Origin: Mytilus edulis
Lineage: Eukaryota > Mollusca > Bivalvia > Mytilida > Mytilidae
DNA: 64,000 nt
NCBI RefSeq assembly: GCF_963676685.1
Contig: NC_092354.1
Location: 70,172,178 to 70,236,177 of the forward strand
Direction: 5' to 3'
Positions 12,901 through 24,563 of this stretch are shown here, piece after piece (within the stretch, counting starts at the first letter, position 1; each line of letters opens with the position of its first letter). Position numbers and translations under genes: made by a program. The notes under the pieces are model-generated. The model did not search any database, was not told where the DNA came from, and was given only the letters and a program-made list of their open reading frames with translations.

Positions 12901-13438
12901 GGGATAATTATGTTTGATAAATATTGGTAATTCAGTACAATTTAAATACGCGGCCAATGAAACAACAACACCAGACGAAATGAATAACCAGCTGCAAAAA
13001 ATAGTGACCACTTTTCACAAATAAGGCTTATAATACTGTAAATCCAAAAAATATTGTGATGCTCTTATTATTGCAAAATGTAACAGGGTTATAATAACAA
13101 TTATTTATAACATTTTTAATTTTTTTTATAAGAGTTAAACAGGATTTTTCATAATCTAGCAAAATAATATTGCATTTTATTCTAAAATGATAAAATCACA
13201 TTAAATGCAGTCAATAATTTCTGAATTAACAGTATGTTGGGAATGAGTTGCCTATTCATCAAAAACCAAATGTATGTATGCTTGGGAAGAAGCAATAAAA
13301 TATGTTCAAGATGAATTTGCTGCTTTGTATATAAACATATACAAATCATTGCTAAATTTACCTCTTATCAACTATTTTTGTAAAACTGGTGAAATTTGCA
13401 TACTCAATAACCAGCTGAATCATGTCCAATATATACAT
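9992..13438. other. Intergenic, no gene seen
   Basis: Contains an inverted pair of R1 fragments at 11188-11420 and otherwise A+T-rich DNA. The ORF-sized frames here lack domain signatures and splice context. Confidence 0.45.
11188..11420. repeat. Head-to-head R1 fragments
   Basis: 11188-11295 is R1 in reverse orientation and 11297-11420 is R1 forward, meeting near the TTTCTATCAAGAAGGAAAAT junction. The pair could fold into a hairpin. It probably arose by insertion of one copy beside another or by inverted duplication. Confidence 0.5.
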
Positions 13439-13856
13439 CACTGGGGTACAGCTGATGACCGTAACTGCATTCACGGTCATCCCAAGATGTCGGATGAAAA
13501 ATTAGGTCAGTTTCTGTATTGTCTATTAAAGTGTTTCTATATCATTTTCTTTACAAATCAAACATTGAAACGATGAAAATTAATAAAAGAATCACTCGGA
13601 AATCACTAATTACTTCCGAGAAATGTGCATGAAACGGGTAATTCGATTTGAAAAAATCCAGAAGATGACCGTAAATCATATTCAAAATATTTTCAAGATG
13701 ACCGTAACATATAACAAGGATGACCGTGATTGGTAAAAAGATGACCGTAACTTGTAAAGGATGACCGTTATTTGTAAAGACTGACTGTAATTTATATAGG
13801 ACGACCGTAACTTTAATAGGATGACCGTCAATTCTAAGAAATATCCGTATTTGTAT
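13439..13856 (+). repeat. Left inverted arm with GATGACCGT array
   Basis: About ten copies of GATGACCGT(A/G)A occur at irregular 20-30-bp spacing, nearly all in one orientation. The outermost copy is paired with an inverted one (GATGACCGT...ACGGTCATC within 13453-13483), so the tip alone can form a hairpin. Confidence 0.85.
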
Positions 13857-14069
13857 TGAAAGCTTTTTGTTGAGTTTGTCGATCTCAATAGGGGCTCGGT
13901 TGGCGGATATAAATATGTTTCATAAATTTCTTTTTTTAAACTATAATATAATTGGCCGTATTTAGGATTTATGACAATGATAGTAAATTGCATATTTCTC
14001 GTAAACAATGAAATATTTATTGATAACGACGTTAAAATTTGAACACAAATTGACGAAAATTTGAAGAAA

Positions 14070-14310
14070 CATGAATGTGTCCCTGGTACACGGATGCCTC
14101 CTCTACACTATCATTTTCTATGTTAAGTGGACTGTGAAAATGGGATAAAACTGTTATTTGGCGTTAGAATTAAAAAGATCATACCATAGGGAAAATTTGT
14201 ACTAAGTTTCAAGTTGATTTAACTTGAAGCTGGACAAACGGACAAACAAACAGACGAACGGACGAACGTACGCACAGACCAGAAAAACATTATGCCAATT
14301 TATGGAGCAT
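14070..14310 (+). repeat. R4 copy inside the foldback element
   Basis: Contains GAATGTGTCCCTGGTACAC, TTAAGTGGACTGTGAAAATG and a run of GGACAAACGGACAAAC-like units ending CAGACCAGAAAAAC. It is nested in the transposon interior. Confidence 0.6.
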
Positions 14311-16070
14311 GAAAAACATTAATAATACATATGGATATTCGGTAATCGAGCCCATGTGTATGGTTCCAGAGCAAGCAGATTAAAATCTTAATTTGTCTTG
14401 ATAAATGCAGGCGGAAACACTCTTGAAATAGAACAAAAGAATCGAAGCTCTTTGTTAGAGAAGGCGACAAATGTTTACTGTTATGTTTACTATAGTGACA
14501 AAATTTTTAAAAGTTTATAGAAACAAATACAACGACAATTTTCTTCTCAATTACGAAGTGTTTTATTTTAAAAACACCATTTGCATAAGTTTTCAATTTA
14601 TCTTTTACATAGTAATGCAAAACAATAAGATATCAAGTCGACGACATGGGTATCTATAAGTTGGATGTAGAAAATGCTTAACCTCCGATTTATTTAATTT
14701 TTTTAACGAGGGACGGAGAACATATCAATCTTTTAGTTCAGAAATTCTCGTGTCTGCCCTTCCATTATGTGAATCAAGAAAAAAATCCCAAAAATAGGTA
14801 ACGATTGTATCGAAAAGAGAAAATCGAGTGCACCTGTTTATGTTAGGGCATGTTTGAGGTGTATATTTTGTCTTTAAAACGTACAAACCAAGAGTATTTG
14901 ATATAGCATCTCGCTTCAGATTCTATCATTTTTATATATCAAAGCTACAGGTTGACTTTATAACGTAAAAAAATGACAGTACGAAAAGATGAAAATTGAA
15001 TATATGGGTCAAGTGAAATACCTATCTAATGAATCACAAAAACAGTAGGTGTGTTCGAATAGCTATTTTTTCTAAAAGTTCTTGACGACAGTCTTTTAAT
15101 TTGGATGATGAAAATGAATATCTTCGAAAAAATATGATTTTTTTTGTGTGTGATAACTAGGGTTTATAATCTTCAACCACTGAAAATATTTAGTCTGCCC
15201 TTCCACGAAATATTTAATTAGAATTTTTTTTTAAATGCTTAAGAATTTTCGACAATTCCACCTGACATCCGATCAGACAATATTTTAAGTTGAATCAATG
15301 CAGACAAGATCATTAACTGATGCTCATTAACTAGTAGATACATTTGTCTTTTAGAATACAACTGACATATAAGGATCATAATGGTGTTGTGTGGATAAAT
15401 TTGTCAGTTTTCAAGAGCAAAATTGGCATAGCGTCATCCCTACAATGGCTTCCATTTCTACGATTGTGAGCATGAACTGCCGTAATGGGGAGATAATTTT
15501 GACGAAGTATAATCCTGACTGTATGAATATTATAACATTTCTGTATATATACAAATTGACAACGTTCCGCCTTGTGATACGCTATTCGTACAAGACTATT
15601 TTAAGGATCTACTTTGCTGGAGCTCACCTTCACTAGTTTAGTCGTATGATATTTTCAAAATATTTTCTGTGATTTTATTTGCACGACAAAATGGACGACG
15701 ATATAATATCAATGGATGTACATGCATTAATGGCATTTTTAAAAATGTGTATTTATTATAATGCATTAAAGGAATCCCAGAAATAAAACAAATCTTTTGT
15801 CGTGCAGTTGGAGGCTGTGCACCGCATTTTTTTTCATTATACTTGTAAGGTGTCATTTTATCGCGCTTTTGTAGCATGTTTTCCCTACCTGTTTATTTGC
15901 ATGTCTTTTTGCAAATTCATTTTAAAATTTAAACCCTCTACCGTAAAAAAGATACATATGGTAAACTTTGCATTTGAAGCACGTCTTATTTTCTTCTACC
16001 TATAGGATAATACTCTCATATTAATATGTTTATACCAACACGATTTATCATTTGATACAAAAAGATAGTT

Positions 16071-16440
16071 ATATAAATACGGATATTTCTTAGAATTGAG
16101 GGTCATCCTTTAAAAGTTACGGTCACCATTTACAAATTACGGTCATCTTAAAACCAATTACGGTCACCCTTGTTATGAATCGCTGTTTCTGTTACGGTCA
16201 TCTCGATTGTGATTTACGGTCATCTTCACGATTTTTTGAAATCGAAATTCCTGTTTCATGCACATTTCTCTGTAGTATTTAGTGTGAATCTTTTATAAAT
16301 TTTCATCGTTTCAATGTTTGATTTGTAAAGAAAATGATATAGAAACACTTTAACAGACAATACAGAAACTGACCTAATTTTTCATCCGACATTTTGGGAT
16401 GACCGTGAATGCAGTTACGGTCATCAGCTTTACCCCAGTG
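16071..16440 (-). repeat. Right inverted arm with ACGGTCATC array
   Basis: Mirror image of the left arm with about eight ACGGTCA(T/C)C copies and the same terminal hairpin. It is about 50 bp shorter than the left arm, as expected if the array gains and loses units. Confidence 0.85.
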
Positions 16441-17211
16441 TACATGTAGTACAAGGACAACATATTCATGAATGGAAAATAGTTTTATTTTTATTAATGC
16501 ATACATATGATTCATAAAATAATATTAAGTATTTGAAGATTAGACTTTAACTGTTATTTAAAAATGAAAATAAAAAAAAAATTGAAATTAAATAAAAATA
16601 AATTCATATTCAAAATTCTTTTTCGAAATTTCTAATAACTACCATCAATAAACAAAAACAAAATTCAAGTTTTTAATAATTCCTCTATCATTTTATCTAA
16701 ATTGTCTTCAAGTCTTTCATTCTTTTTTATGGATATATTACATAACAATTACTTTTAAAACCTTACTAAAACTGAATGAATTAAATATAACGTAGAAAAA
16801 TAATTATTGTTGATCAACATTATTTATAAGTCTTATAGGTATTAAATATTTATTTCAATCATAAATGAATATTTAAAATACTTTAAAATTCTTAAGAATG
16901 TGGTAATTAAAAGTTATTTACGCGTAACGTGTTTTGCCATTTTTATTTCACATGCAACCGTGAAAAAGGTCCATTATTCATCATTTTCTTGAAATCGAAA
17001 AAAAGATCAATTAATGTGCAAGACATTTTTATTTATTCGTTCATCGTGAATAACAATTTTATTTAGGGTTCTTCCGTGCAGATACCCTCTTTACGCCCCT
17101 CTCATAATTGCAAATATTCTGACTTCAATTAATGTTAGTTTCTATAAAAACATAAATACAGTTTATAGTTTCTATATATTTCTTTAACAGCTTTGAAACT
17201 AACTTAATTTT

Positions 17212-18020
17212 TAAAATCCTATTATCTTTCTGTTTTCCGATTTAAATATATAAATATCTAAACCAAAATGTTCTCTCCCAAGTCATTGATAAAATTATCA
17301 ATACACTATATCACGTGGTTAAATCTTCGCGCATGTTATCCTGCCACTGAACAATGCCGTGTTATAATAATTATTGACCTAGATACACACAGTATATTCA
17401 GAGGTCACTTCAAAACAAATATAATATATATCTTTATTTGCAAAACATACAAAAACCAATTTTGGTTGTGGCAAATACATTGACAAACAAACATAATGAA
17501 ACATAATGAAAACTCGACAATATTATAAGAAATATGATAAAAACAGTTACTGTTCTCCTTTCCTCAGTTCTAATGACTCTTTAATAAAAGAAACAACTGC
17601 TTTTACATCATTTGGTGTTGATGGATTAAGTATTATCACGAGTTTATCAGTAAAATTAAGTGTATTAAAATTTACATATTTTTGTATATAATATTTTAGA
17701 AAGATTTCTCTTATATTTTTATTTATTTTACAGTTGAAGAAAAAATGAAATTCATCGTCTAAGATATTACATATATAATAGCGTTGTTGTTAAAATCATA
17801 TTATCTTTCTGTTTTTCCGATTTAAATAAATAAAAATATTTAAACCAAAATGTTTTCTCCCAAGTCATTGATAAAATTATTAATACACTATATTACGTAG
17901 TTAATTCTTCGCGCATGTTATCCTGCCACTGAACAATGCCGTGTTATAATTGACCTAGATACACACAGAATATTCAGAGATCGCTTCAAAACAAATATAA
18001 TAGCGTTGTTGTTTTATAGA
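17212..18020 (+). repeat. Direct duplication, about 210-bp arms 580 bp apart
   Basis: 17212-17430 and 17792-18005 align almost base for base, sharing CCCAAGTCATTGATAAAATT, CATGTTATCCTGCCACTGAA and GACCTAGATACACACAG. A further short word, ATAGCGTTGTTGTT, recurs at about 17777 and 18000. The unit looks like a tandem duplication of about 580 bp whose second copy is truncated. Confidence 0.75.
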
Positions 18021-18810
18021 AACTTTCACACCGCTTATTATCAAAACATATATGTTTTGTGAAAAGGCAAATAAGTTTATATATTCAAACTAAGTCAGAT
18101 TAGTGTAGCCAAAGCATAAATTAATACCTGTATTAATAATCGACAACATTCGAGACGTTCCGAGAATTTTATTCCGACTTCCGGCCGAGAGATATCGAGT
18201 GGCCCATAGACACATCCAAAACTCACCAATATATAAGCATGAACCCCTCAGGGGGTATATGCACAAATGTATACTGATTAGCTGATATAAAGCACTTTTG
18301 TAAGTTATGTGGTGAAAGTGATTGTATTGTATGTTTTTTTAGTTAAAGTGTTATAGTTAGCCTAGGAAGTTGTACATTATGACACGCCCTCTAGTGATGA
18401 TTATTACACCTCAGTTATCATTTTCTATATAGAATAGGCACGTTATAGTTTCACTATTTTTCAAATTGGAAGTATTGAACTATTGGACCGGTCAATAGTT
18501 TCCAACTATTGGACCTTGCTGAAACTATTTGACCGCAAGTGTCATTATATTTTGCGGAATGTCAAATGCAGCTACCGGATCGGATAATGTTTCGAATGCC
18601 GCAGGAGTTCCGACGTCGCGTTATACCTGTTGTATCTAGCCAGGGTTCACGTCATTACTTGACGTAGTCTAAGAATTCAGACTGTATATGACGTCAACGT
18701 GAAACATTATAGTTTCCGCTTTGTATATTACGATATTTAATATAGCCCCGACAGATATTGTCTGTGGTCTCTTTCGTATAATAAAACATTTGTTGACTGC
18801 AAATTCGTGG

Positions 18811-18902
18811 AATAGTAAGTTTATTGTCCCGCCGGATTCAACTATTGCCTCGGCTACGCATCAACACAATAGTTGCACCTCGGGAACAATAGACTTACTA
18901 TT
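18811..18902. repeat. Perfect-looking hairpin, about 37-bp arms
   Basis: The left arm starts AATAGTAAGTTTATTG and the right arm ends CAATAGACTTACTATT. The arms stay complementary through a CCCG/CGGG core and an inner CAACTATTG/CAATAGTTG pair, leaving a loop of about 20 bases. MITE-like; no target duplication was identified. Confidence 0.7.
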
Positions 18903-19099
18903 CAACTCATACCCAGTCAATGCGTATACACTATTATACATGTCTAGTATAAACTTTGAAACCATAACGGCTCTCAAAATATAGAGCTGGCATGAACTAT
19001 ACCATATGAATAGGCCATGGAGTTGTCAACTGAAACCAAAGTTTTTGACCTTGAACCTTGACCTAGGAAGTTTAACAAACATTAGGATATACCATCTGA

Positions 19100-22010
19100 A
19101 ATTCTTTTGCAATTAAAATTATATCTATCTTGATTGCACAAGAATTTCAGTCTCTCGTTGAATATTGTAAAATTAAACCGGCACTGATTAACGTGACCGA
19201 CCATCAAGGGATAGTTTTAAACTTTAAGACAGGGGCTTCAGAAAGAGAGAATGGATACTGGAAACTAAATAATTCTATTTTAAAGGATATTGAATATAAA
19301 AAAAACAATTAACAGAGTAATAAATCAATTCGAAAAATCGTATACTCAATAGTGACAGTAGCGATATCCGTCTATTATGGGACAATCTAAAAATTGAAAT
19401 TAGAGACGAATCTATTCTATTCTGTAAAAGAAAATAGAAATTATCAAGGGAGACAACAAGAAAATTAGAAAGCGAATTAGAACACTTAACAACAATTAGA
19501 GACGAACAATTAAACGAAGATGCAACACTAACAAATAATATAAAACAATTGGAATTACAATTAGACACAATTTATGAATATATAAAAGCAAAGGGGGCTC
19601 AAATTAGATCAAGGGAGAAATGGATAGAACTAGGGGGAAAGAATAATTCTTATTTCCTGGGATTAGAAAAACAGCGACAAGTCAAAAAATCTATTAACAA
19701 ACTCAAAAATGAAAATAACGAGGTAACAACAAACCAAGAACAAATTTTAAAAATGATTAAAAACTATTATAAAATATTATATACAACCACGGCTCCAGAT
19801 AAAGATCTACTGCATAAATATGTAGTTGATACTGTTATGGAAAAGGAGACAAATGTAGATGACTTTAAAATTTGTGATGGGGAGGTAACTATAGATGAAT
19901 GTACTAAAGCTATTAACACGATGAAGCTAAATAAATCACCGGGTCTAGATGGTTTAACATTAGAATTTCATAAGACGTTCTGGGAAAATTAAAAACAATG
20001 TAAGTAAAAGTTCTAAATTAGGGACATGAGGAAAAACTTCTTTCATATACACAACGAACAGGTGTTCTTACTTTATTATTTAAAAAAAACTATCCATTAT
20101 CTTTAGACAATTATCGTCCAATATCATTATTAAATGTAGATTTGAAAATACTATCTCATGTTTTAGCACAGAGACTTAAAAAACTTCTTCCTAAATTAAT
20201 TAATGAAGATCAAACCGGATATGTAAAAAATCGTTTTATTGGATTTAATTTACGGCAAATCCAAGATATAACGGACTATGCAGAATCAAACGAAATAGAT
20301 GGGGCTATAATATTTGTCGATTTTACAAAAGCTTTTGATTCTTTCGAATGGGAATTTATGTTAAGTGTTCTAAAACATTTTGGTTTTAATGAATCATTCA
20401 TATCATGGGTGGAAACATTATATAAGGGAATACAGACGTGTGTAATAAATAATGGACGGGTATCCGAATTTTTTTAAAACTCTAGAGGAATCCGTCAAGG
20501 GTGTCCTTTATCGGCTTTACTTTTTGTTTTATCGGTCGAAATTATGGCTGAGCGATTGAGGCAAACCTCAGACATTAAAGGTTTTCGTATTACTATAGAT
20601 ACTAAAACACATAGCATCAAAATATCACAATATTTTTTTGTAGTTCAAAATCAGATATATCTCAAGCTATGAATGTAATTGAAACATTTGGTTCTTTCTC
20701 AGGGTTGAAGCTAAACCGTAATAAAACAGAGGGAATTTGGATTGGGGCGCTGAAAAACAGCGTAGATAAGATTGAGGGCATACGCTGGACAGACAAACCC
20801 GTCAAAGCTTTAGGCATTTATTTTGGTCACGATAGACTTCAATGTGTAAAGTTAACTTGGGAACCTAAAATTGATAACATGAAATCATTAATTAAAACAT
20901 GGGAAAAAAGAAAATTAACAATGGTTGGGAAAATATTGATCATAAAATCTTTAATATTACCAAAATTTACATTTTTGGCTACTTCGTGCAAAGTTCCAGA
21001 TATTGACTTGAAAGAAATTGAAAGCTGCTATTTCAAATATATTTGGGAAGGTAAAAATGACAAAGTAAAAAGAAACACACTTATTGGCGAATACCAAAAA
21101 GGGGGTTGAGAATGATTGATTTTGACAGTTATTTTACAGCACTGAAAGCCTCATGGGTCTCCAAATTAAAAACAACCAATCTGCCGAATTGGAAGATTAT
21201 TCCTACTAAATATTTTAACAATCTTGGTAAAAACTTTCTTGTCTTAATCATGAATTTAGATAATATTAAATCAATAGATGGACTTGAAAAAATACCCGAT
21301 TTTTATTTACAAGTAATTTCAAGTTGGATTAAAACAGGAGTAGGTTTATCAACATTTTCTAATCACTTTTCTAATATTAGAAAACAGATTATTTGGGGAA
21401 ATACATATATTAAATTTTGCAACAAATGCTTGTTTTTCCCGAATTGGGTTAAACGTGGATTGGTGTATATTAACGACATATTGGATCGTGAAGGAAATTC
21501 ATCCGAAAGTGTTTTTTATAAAAAGTTAATTAATAAAACAAACTGGATTGCAGAGTTTAAGATGTTAAAATCCTGCATCCCAAAAGAATGGATGCAAGTT
21601 TAAAAAAAAAAGAAAACTCCGTTAAGAGTATTATCAATATATGTAAGGTTAAATTAAAATGGCAAAATAAACAAATTGAAACAAAAGATATCAACAATGA
21701 AATATTCTATAAAAGTTTACTAGATAAAAAATATATAAAGCCAATCGGCATCAACATTTGGACAAGATATTTAGAATTAGAATACGTACCACAGTTGTCA
21801 TTTGTGTACGATTTTATATTTAAAATTTTAGAGGAAAATAAGTTAAAAATCTTCAGATGAAAACTGCTTCAGTATATTATTCCTACAAAGCAACTACTAT
21901 TAAAGTGGGAAATATCTGAGAACGATAAATGCAATTTTTGTAAAACAAAAGAAGAAGATTATTTGCATTTCTTTATTACGTTATATGTTGATCAGGGTAT
22001 GTACGCTTTG
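19100..22010 (+). pseudogene. L1/Tx1-like LINE ORF2 remnant, catalytically dead
   Basis: The segment starts inside the endonuclease end (ALINVTDHQGIVLNFKTG, GYWKLNNSILKDI). It passes through the linker (NKSPGLDGLTLEFHKTFW), RT (ISLLNVDLKILSHVLAQRLK, EDQTGYVKNRFIG, IIFVDFTKAFDSFEWEF, GIRQGCPLSALLFVLSVEIM, FGSFSGLKLNRNKTEG) and a C-terminal zinc knuckle (CNFCKTKEEDYLHFF). Stops and frameshifts break it near 19315, 19990, 20475, 20640, 21107, 21603 and 21858. The YxDD-bearing segment is deleted between QY at about 20630 and the downstream SDISQAMN. It is truncated at both ends. It sits directly upstream of, and probably in the intron of, the small Cys-tail gene at 22058. The domain order identifies an L1-group non-LTR retrotransposon. 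Confidence 0.92.
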
Positions 22011-22057
22011 TCTTCATAAGATATCCTATAGAACTTCATCATCTTTCTTCCTTTCAG

Positions 22058-22428
22058 GACGATTTGCGAGTTCCATGGCCAATAACCAAATAATCATGTA
22101 TGGTTCGACAACAGGGGGACATCGTCCCAATCATACACCGTCTGCAAGCAGAAACAATGTAGACGAATTGAACCAAGGTGACACACATGTTCCCGCATTT
22201 AGAATGAGTCAATATAAGCGTGATAAAGACTTATTTAAATCTGCTCAACATCCACGTGATAAACAACCAGAGCCTATAAACTATTGGTCTTCATTCAAAA
22301 TGAGTTTCTATAACTCAGGTGCGAGACTACTAACGACATCGGATATTGAACTCCAAGATATCGGTGAATTAGAAGGTGATTCTGACCAAATGGAAAGCAA
22401 GACTCAGGGTTGCTGTTGTTGCTGTTAG
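22058..22428 (+). CDS. Small protein with C-terminal pentacysteine tail
   Basis: The acceptor TTTCTTCCTTTCAG ends at 22057. The leader is 17 bases and ATG at 22075 lies in the strong context TCCATGG, giving 117 residues. No known domain. The protein is polar with an acidic segment, SDIELQDIGELEGDSDQME, and ends KTQGCCCCC. Two outcomes are known for such tails: a terminal CC is the Rab-type geranylgeranylation signal, and Cys clusters are palmitoylated. Which applies here is not knowable from sequence. The HVPAF and LLTTSDI words align with YMPTF and LLDSTDI of the protein at 9761, so I infer a small diverged family. AATAAA lies at 22485-22490. The LINE fragment just upstream must lie in the 5' intron if the gene is live. 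Confidence 0.6.
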
Positions 22429-22484
22429 AATTGTTAAAAAATCTTAATTAAAAGAAAGATGAAGTTAACCATCTTAACATAAAT

Positions 22485-22490
22485 AATAAA
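22485..22490 (+). terminator. Poly(A) signal AATAAA
   Basis: Lies 57 bases after the stop of the pentacysteine gene, a normal spacing for a short 3' UTR. Confidence 0.5.
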
Positions 22491-22815
22491 TAGTGAATTG
22501 GCGGCTATTTAGATTTCAAGATAAATAAAATACGTTTTTCAATTAATTCATAAGGAATTGGATAGATGAATTGAATAATAAAATTGAGAATTGAGTACAA
22601 ATTTATTTGGAAATATGATTATTAAAATATATGTTTTTACTAGTGTAACACAAAACAAAGCTTTTAAACGTTTTGGATTTTATTGGTTATATATATCATA
22701 TATTAAAACAAACTTATTGGTTTTTATTGGTTATTTATATCATATATTGAGACAGATATGAAACTTGCATACTGCAATGGTATGACATAAGCCCAAGTGT
22801 TCAAAAATTCTGCAT

Positions 22816-23059
22816 TTCCCAAATATCGTGTTTAAGAAGAAAAAACAAAGAATTTTTAAAAGCCACAGTCATCTAAAAAAAATCGAATTTTATCGAAATT
22901 TCGAAAAGAAAAAAAAAGAACATGAGAACAAAAATCTTGTAATTGAAGAGTTGATGAAAAAGAAGAAATATTACCTATTGAAAAATTATAAGTACGAACT
23001 TCGAGAAATTTGTGTAGCAATGCATAATAAATGAAAACCTCCCTTCTTTTTAAGAACAA
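22816..23059 (+). repeat. Repeat unit A, first copy (left of DIRS insertion)
   Basis: Matches 28917-29149 over about 240 bases, sharing CCACAGTCATCTAAAAAAA, AATCTTGTAATTGAA and CTTTTTAAGAACAA. In the second copy unit A runs straight into unit B; here the sequence breaks at 23059. Confidence 0.8.
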
Positions 23060-23351
23060 AAAATGTGTATTAATGTTCATTAATTAAAGTTTATGTAAGT
23101 GTTTATTTCCTTGCAGATGCCATTTGTTTACTTTATCTCTTAATCTTGACTTATTTATGGAAGTCTGGGAATTGTCTGACCGCAATGTTAATAGTCTATC
23201 TTGTTTGATATAAGGCATGTCAATCTTGAGTAACTCCTCCCTTACCTGTCTAGAGTACATTAGAAATTTAGTTAAGTTGCAGTTGTAATTTTTATATGGA
23301 ATAGATACACATGTTTATTTTATGTAATATTTTTATTTGTAATTATTGAAA

Positions 23352-24548
23352 ATGGCTTCGAAAAAACGAAAATCCGCTACCGTTGTCGATTCAAATATTT
23401 CAAGCAAAAAATCAAAAGAGGAATTAATAGCAGAACTTGTTGTGATCGGAGTTATTGCTCCTGCTTCGTTCAGTCAAAAACAATTACAAGCTTTGTTAAA
23501 CGCTAATCGTCAAGCTATGCTTGCTGTTAATGTGCAAACAACTGATGACACAGAAGTTAATGATATCATATCAAAGAACACTATTCGTGAACTATCGGCC
23601 AATGTTAAATCGATGACCGAAACAGTTAAAAGTCAAGGAGAAATTCTTAAAACAGTAGTGGATCTTCAAAATAATGCTACCGGGAGTGATATATCGCATA
23701 ATTCTGGTACCCAAATTCATTCGTCATCTCAATTAATCGAAACATAGGGATATAGTGCTTCCGGGAAAGTGTCTGCTGGTATGTTTCCTCATATGCAAAC
23801 AGTGTCACAAACCCAGCGACAAAATATTTAAGAAGGTAAGTACATTAATTTAGTTTCTTTGCTAATTCCTGTAAATGCAAATCAAAGTGATACTCAGCAA
23901 ATAGAGGCAGATGGATCTATTCTCCTTCTTAAACCAAAAGATCATCGCCTGCAGCGTGATTTATCCATCCACGAATACATAGAGGCATTTAACATTTCCA
24001 AAAATATTGTTTGCAAATTCGAAGATCGTCGGGTAGAACTTGACATGTTCTTGCAAGGTATCATAGAAATGGCGACGAAGTTTAAAGGTAACCTTTTCTA
24101 TGAATACCATAAGGCCTTCGCTAAGAAAATTGCGGCAATTAAATTAACAAAAGGTTTGACCGTTGATTGGTCAATCAGAGATGAGAAACTGTATTCTTCA
24201 GTTTGTTTAGGGAGAGCTATCAATACATGTGGCGTATGTGGAAGTTCATTGCATAGCACTGAAATGTGTAACCTATCTGATACCTCACAGGGAAAAAACA
24301 ATTATTCCCAACAAAAGCGGAATCCTACAACACCGTATTCTAAACCACAATCAGCCGAAATTGACCCATACGGAACACCAAAGCTATTCCACAAAGGGAA
24401 AGAAATCTGCAACTATTATCTCGCTGGTAATTGCTACAGGGGATCCGCGTGCCGCTATGCTCATGTTGATATGAATATAAAATCGTCGACTCAAATCAAA
24501 TCCTCTACAAGTGGTATACCAAAAGCAACCAAACAAGCAAATATATGA
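23352..24548 (+). pseudogene. DIRS Gag-like ORF, interrupted
   Basis: One frame from ATG at 23352 to TGA at 24546-24548, broken by TAG (23745-23747) and TAA (about 23829). The N-terminus is Lys-rich (ASKKRKSATVV). The middle has a predicted coiled-coil stretch (TIRELSANVKSMTETVKSQG). The C-terminus has CGVCGSSLHSTEMC and a CCCH finger, ICNYYLAGNCYRGSACRYAH, typical of Gag in DIRS-like elements of animals. The RT frame continues in phase after the TGA, which suggests one ancestral Gag-Pol frame. Confidence 0.8.
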
Positions 24549-24563
24549 CTAGATAATGATAAT

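Larger units (their letters stand above)
13439..16440. mobile_element. Foldback-type DNA transposon, non-autonomous
   Basis: Both ends start CACTGGGGTA(C/A)AGCTGATG when read inward. The inverted arms match along 13439-13856 and about 16071-16440, and differ by indels in an internal motif array. The element is 3,002 bp long and is flanked by TACAT at 13434-13438 and 16441-16445, a probable 5-bp target duplication. The interior (13857-16070) holds no recognisable transposase and includes an R4 repeat copy, so the element must depend on enzymes supplied elsewhere. A CAC-start terminus with 5-bp duplications would suit the Transib/RAG-like superfamily, but this is only inference. Confidence 0.82.
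16441..19099. other. Very A+T-rich intergenic stretch
   Basis: 16500-17200 is extremely A+T-rich. It is followed by a partial tandem duplication (17212-18020) and a hairpin (18811-18902). A TATA-like ATATAAGC near 18231 is followed by a GTAAGT donor at 18300, and might be the leader of the gene at 22058. That is a weak guess. Confidence 0.4.

Noticed and set aside
13439-16440. Regularly repeated GATGACCGT motif resembling a CRISPR array
   Set aside because: Repeats are short, irregularly spaced, lie in inverted arms of a transposon, and the DNA is animal.
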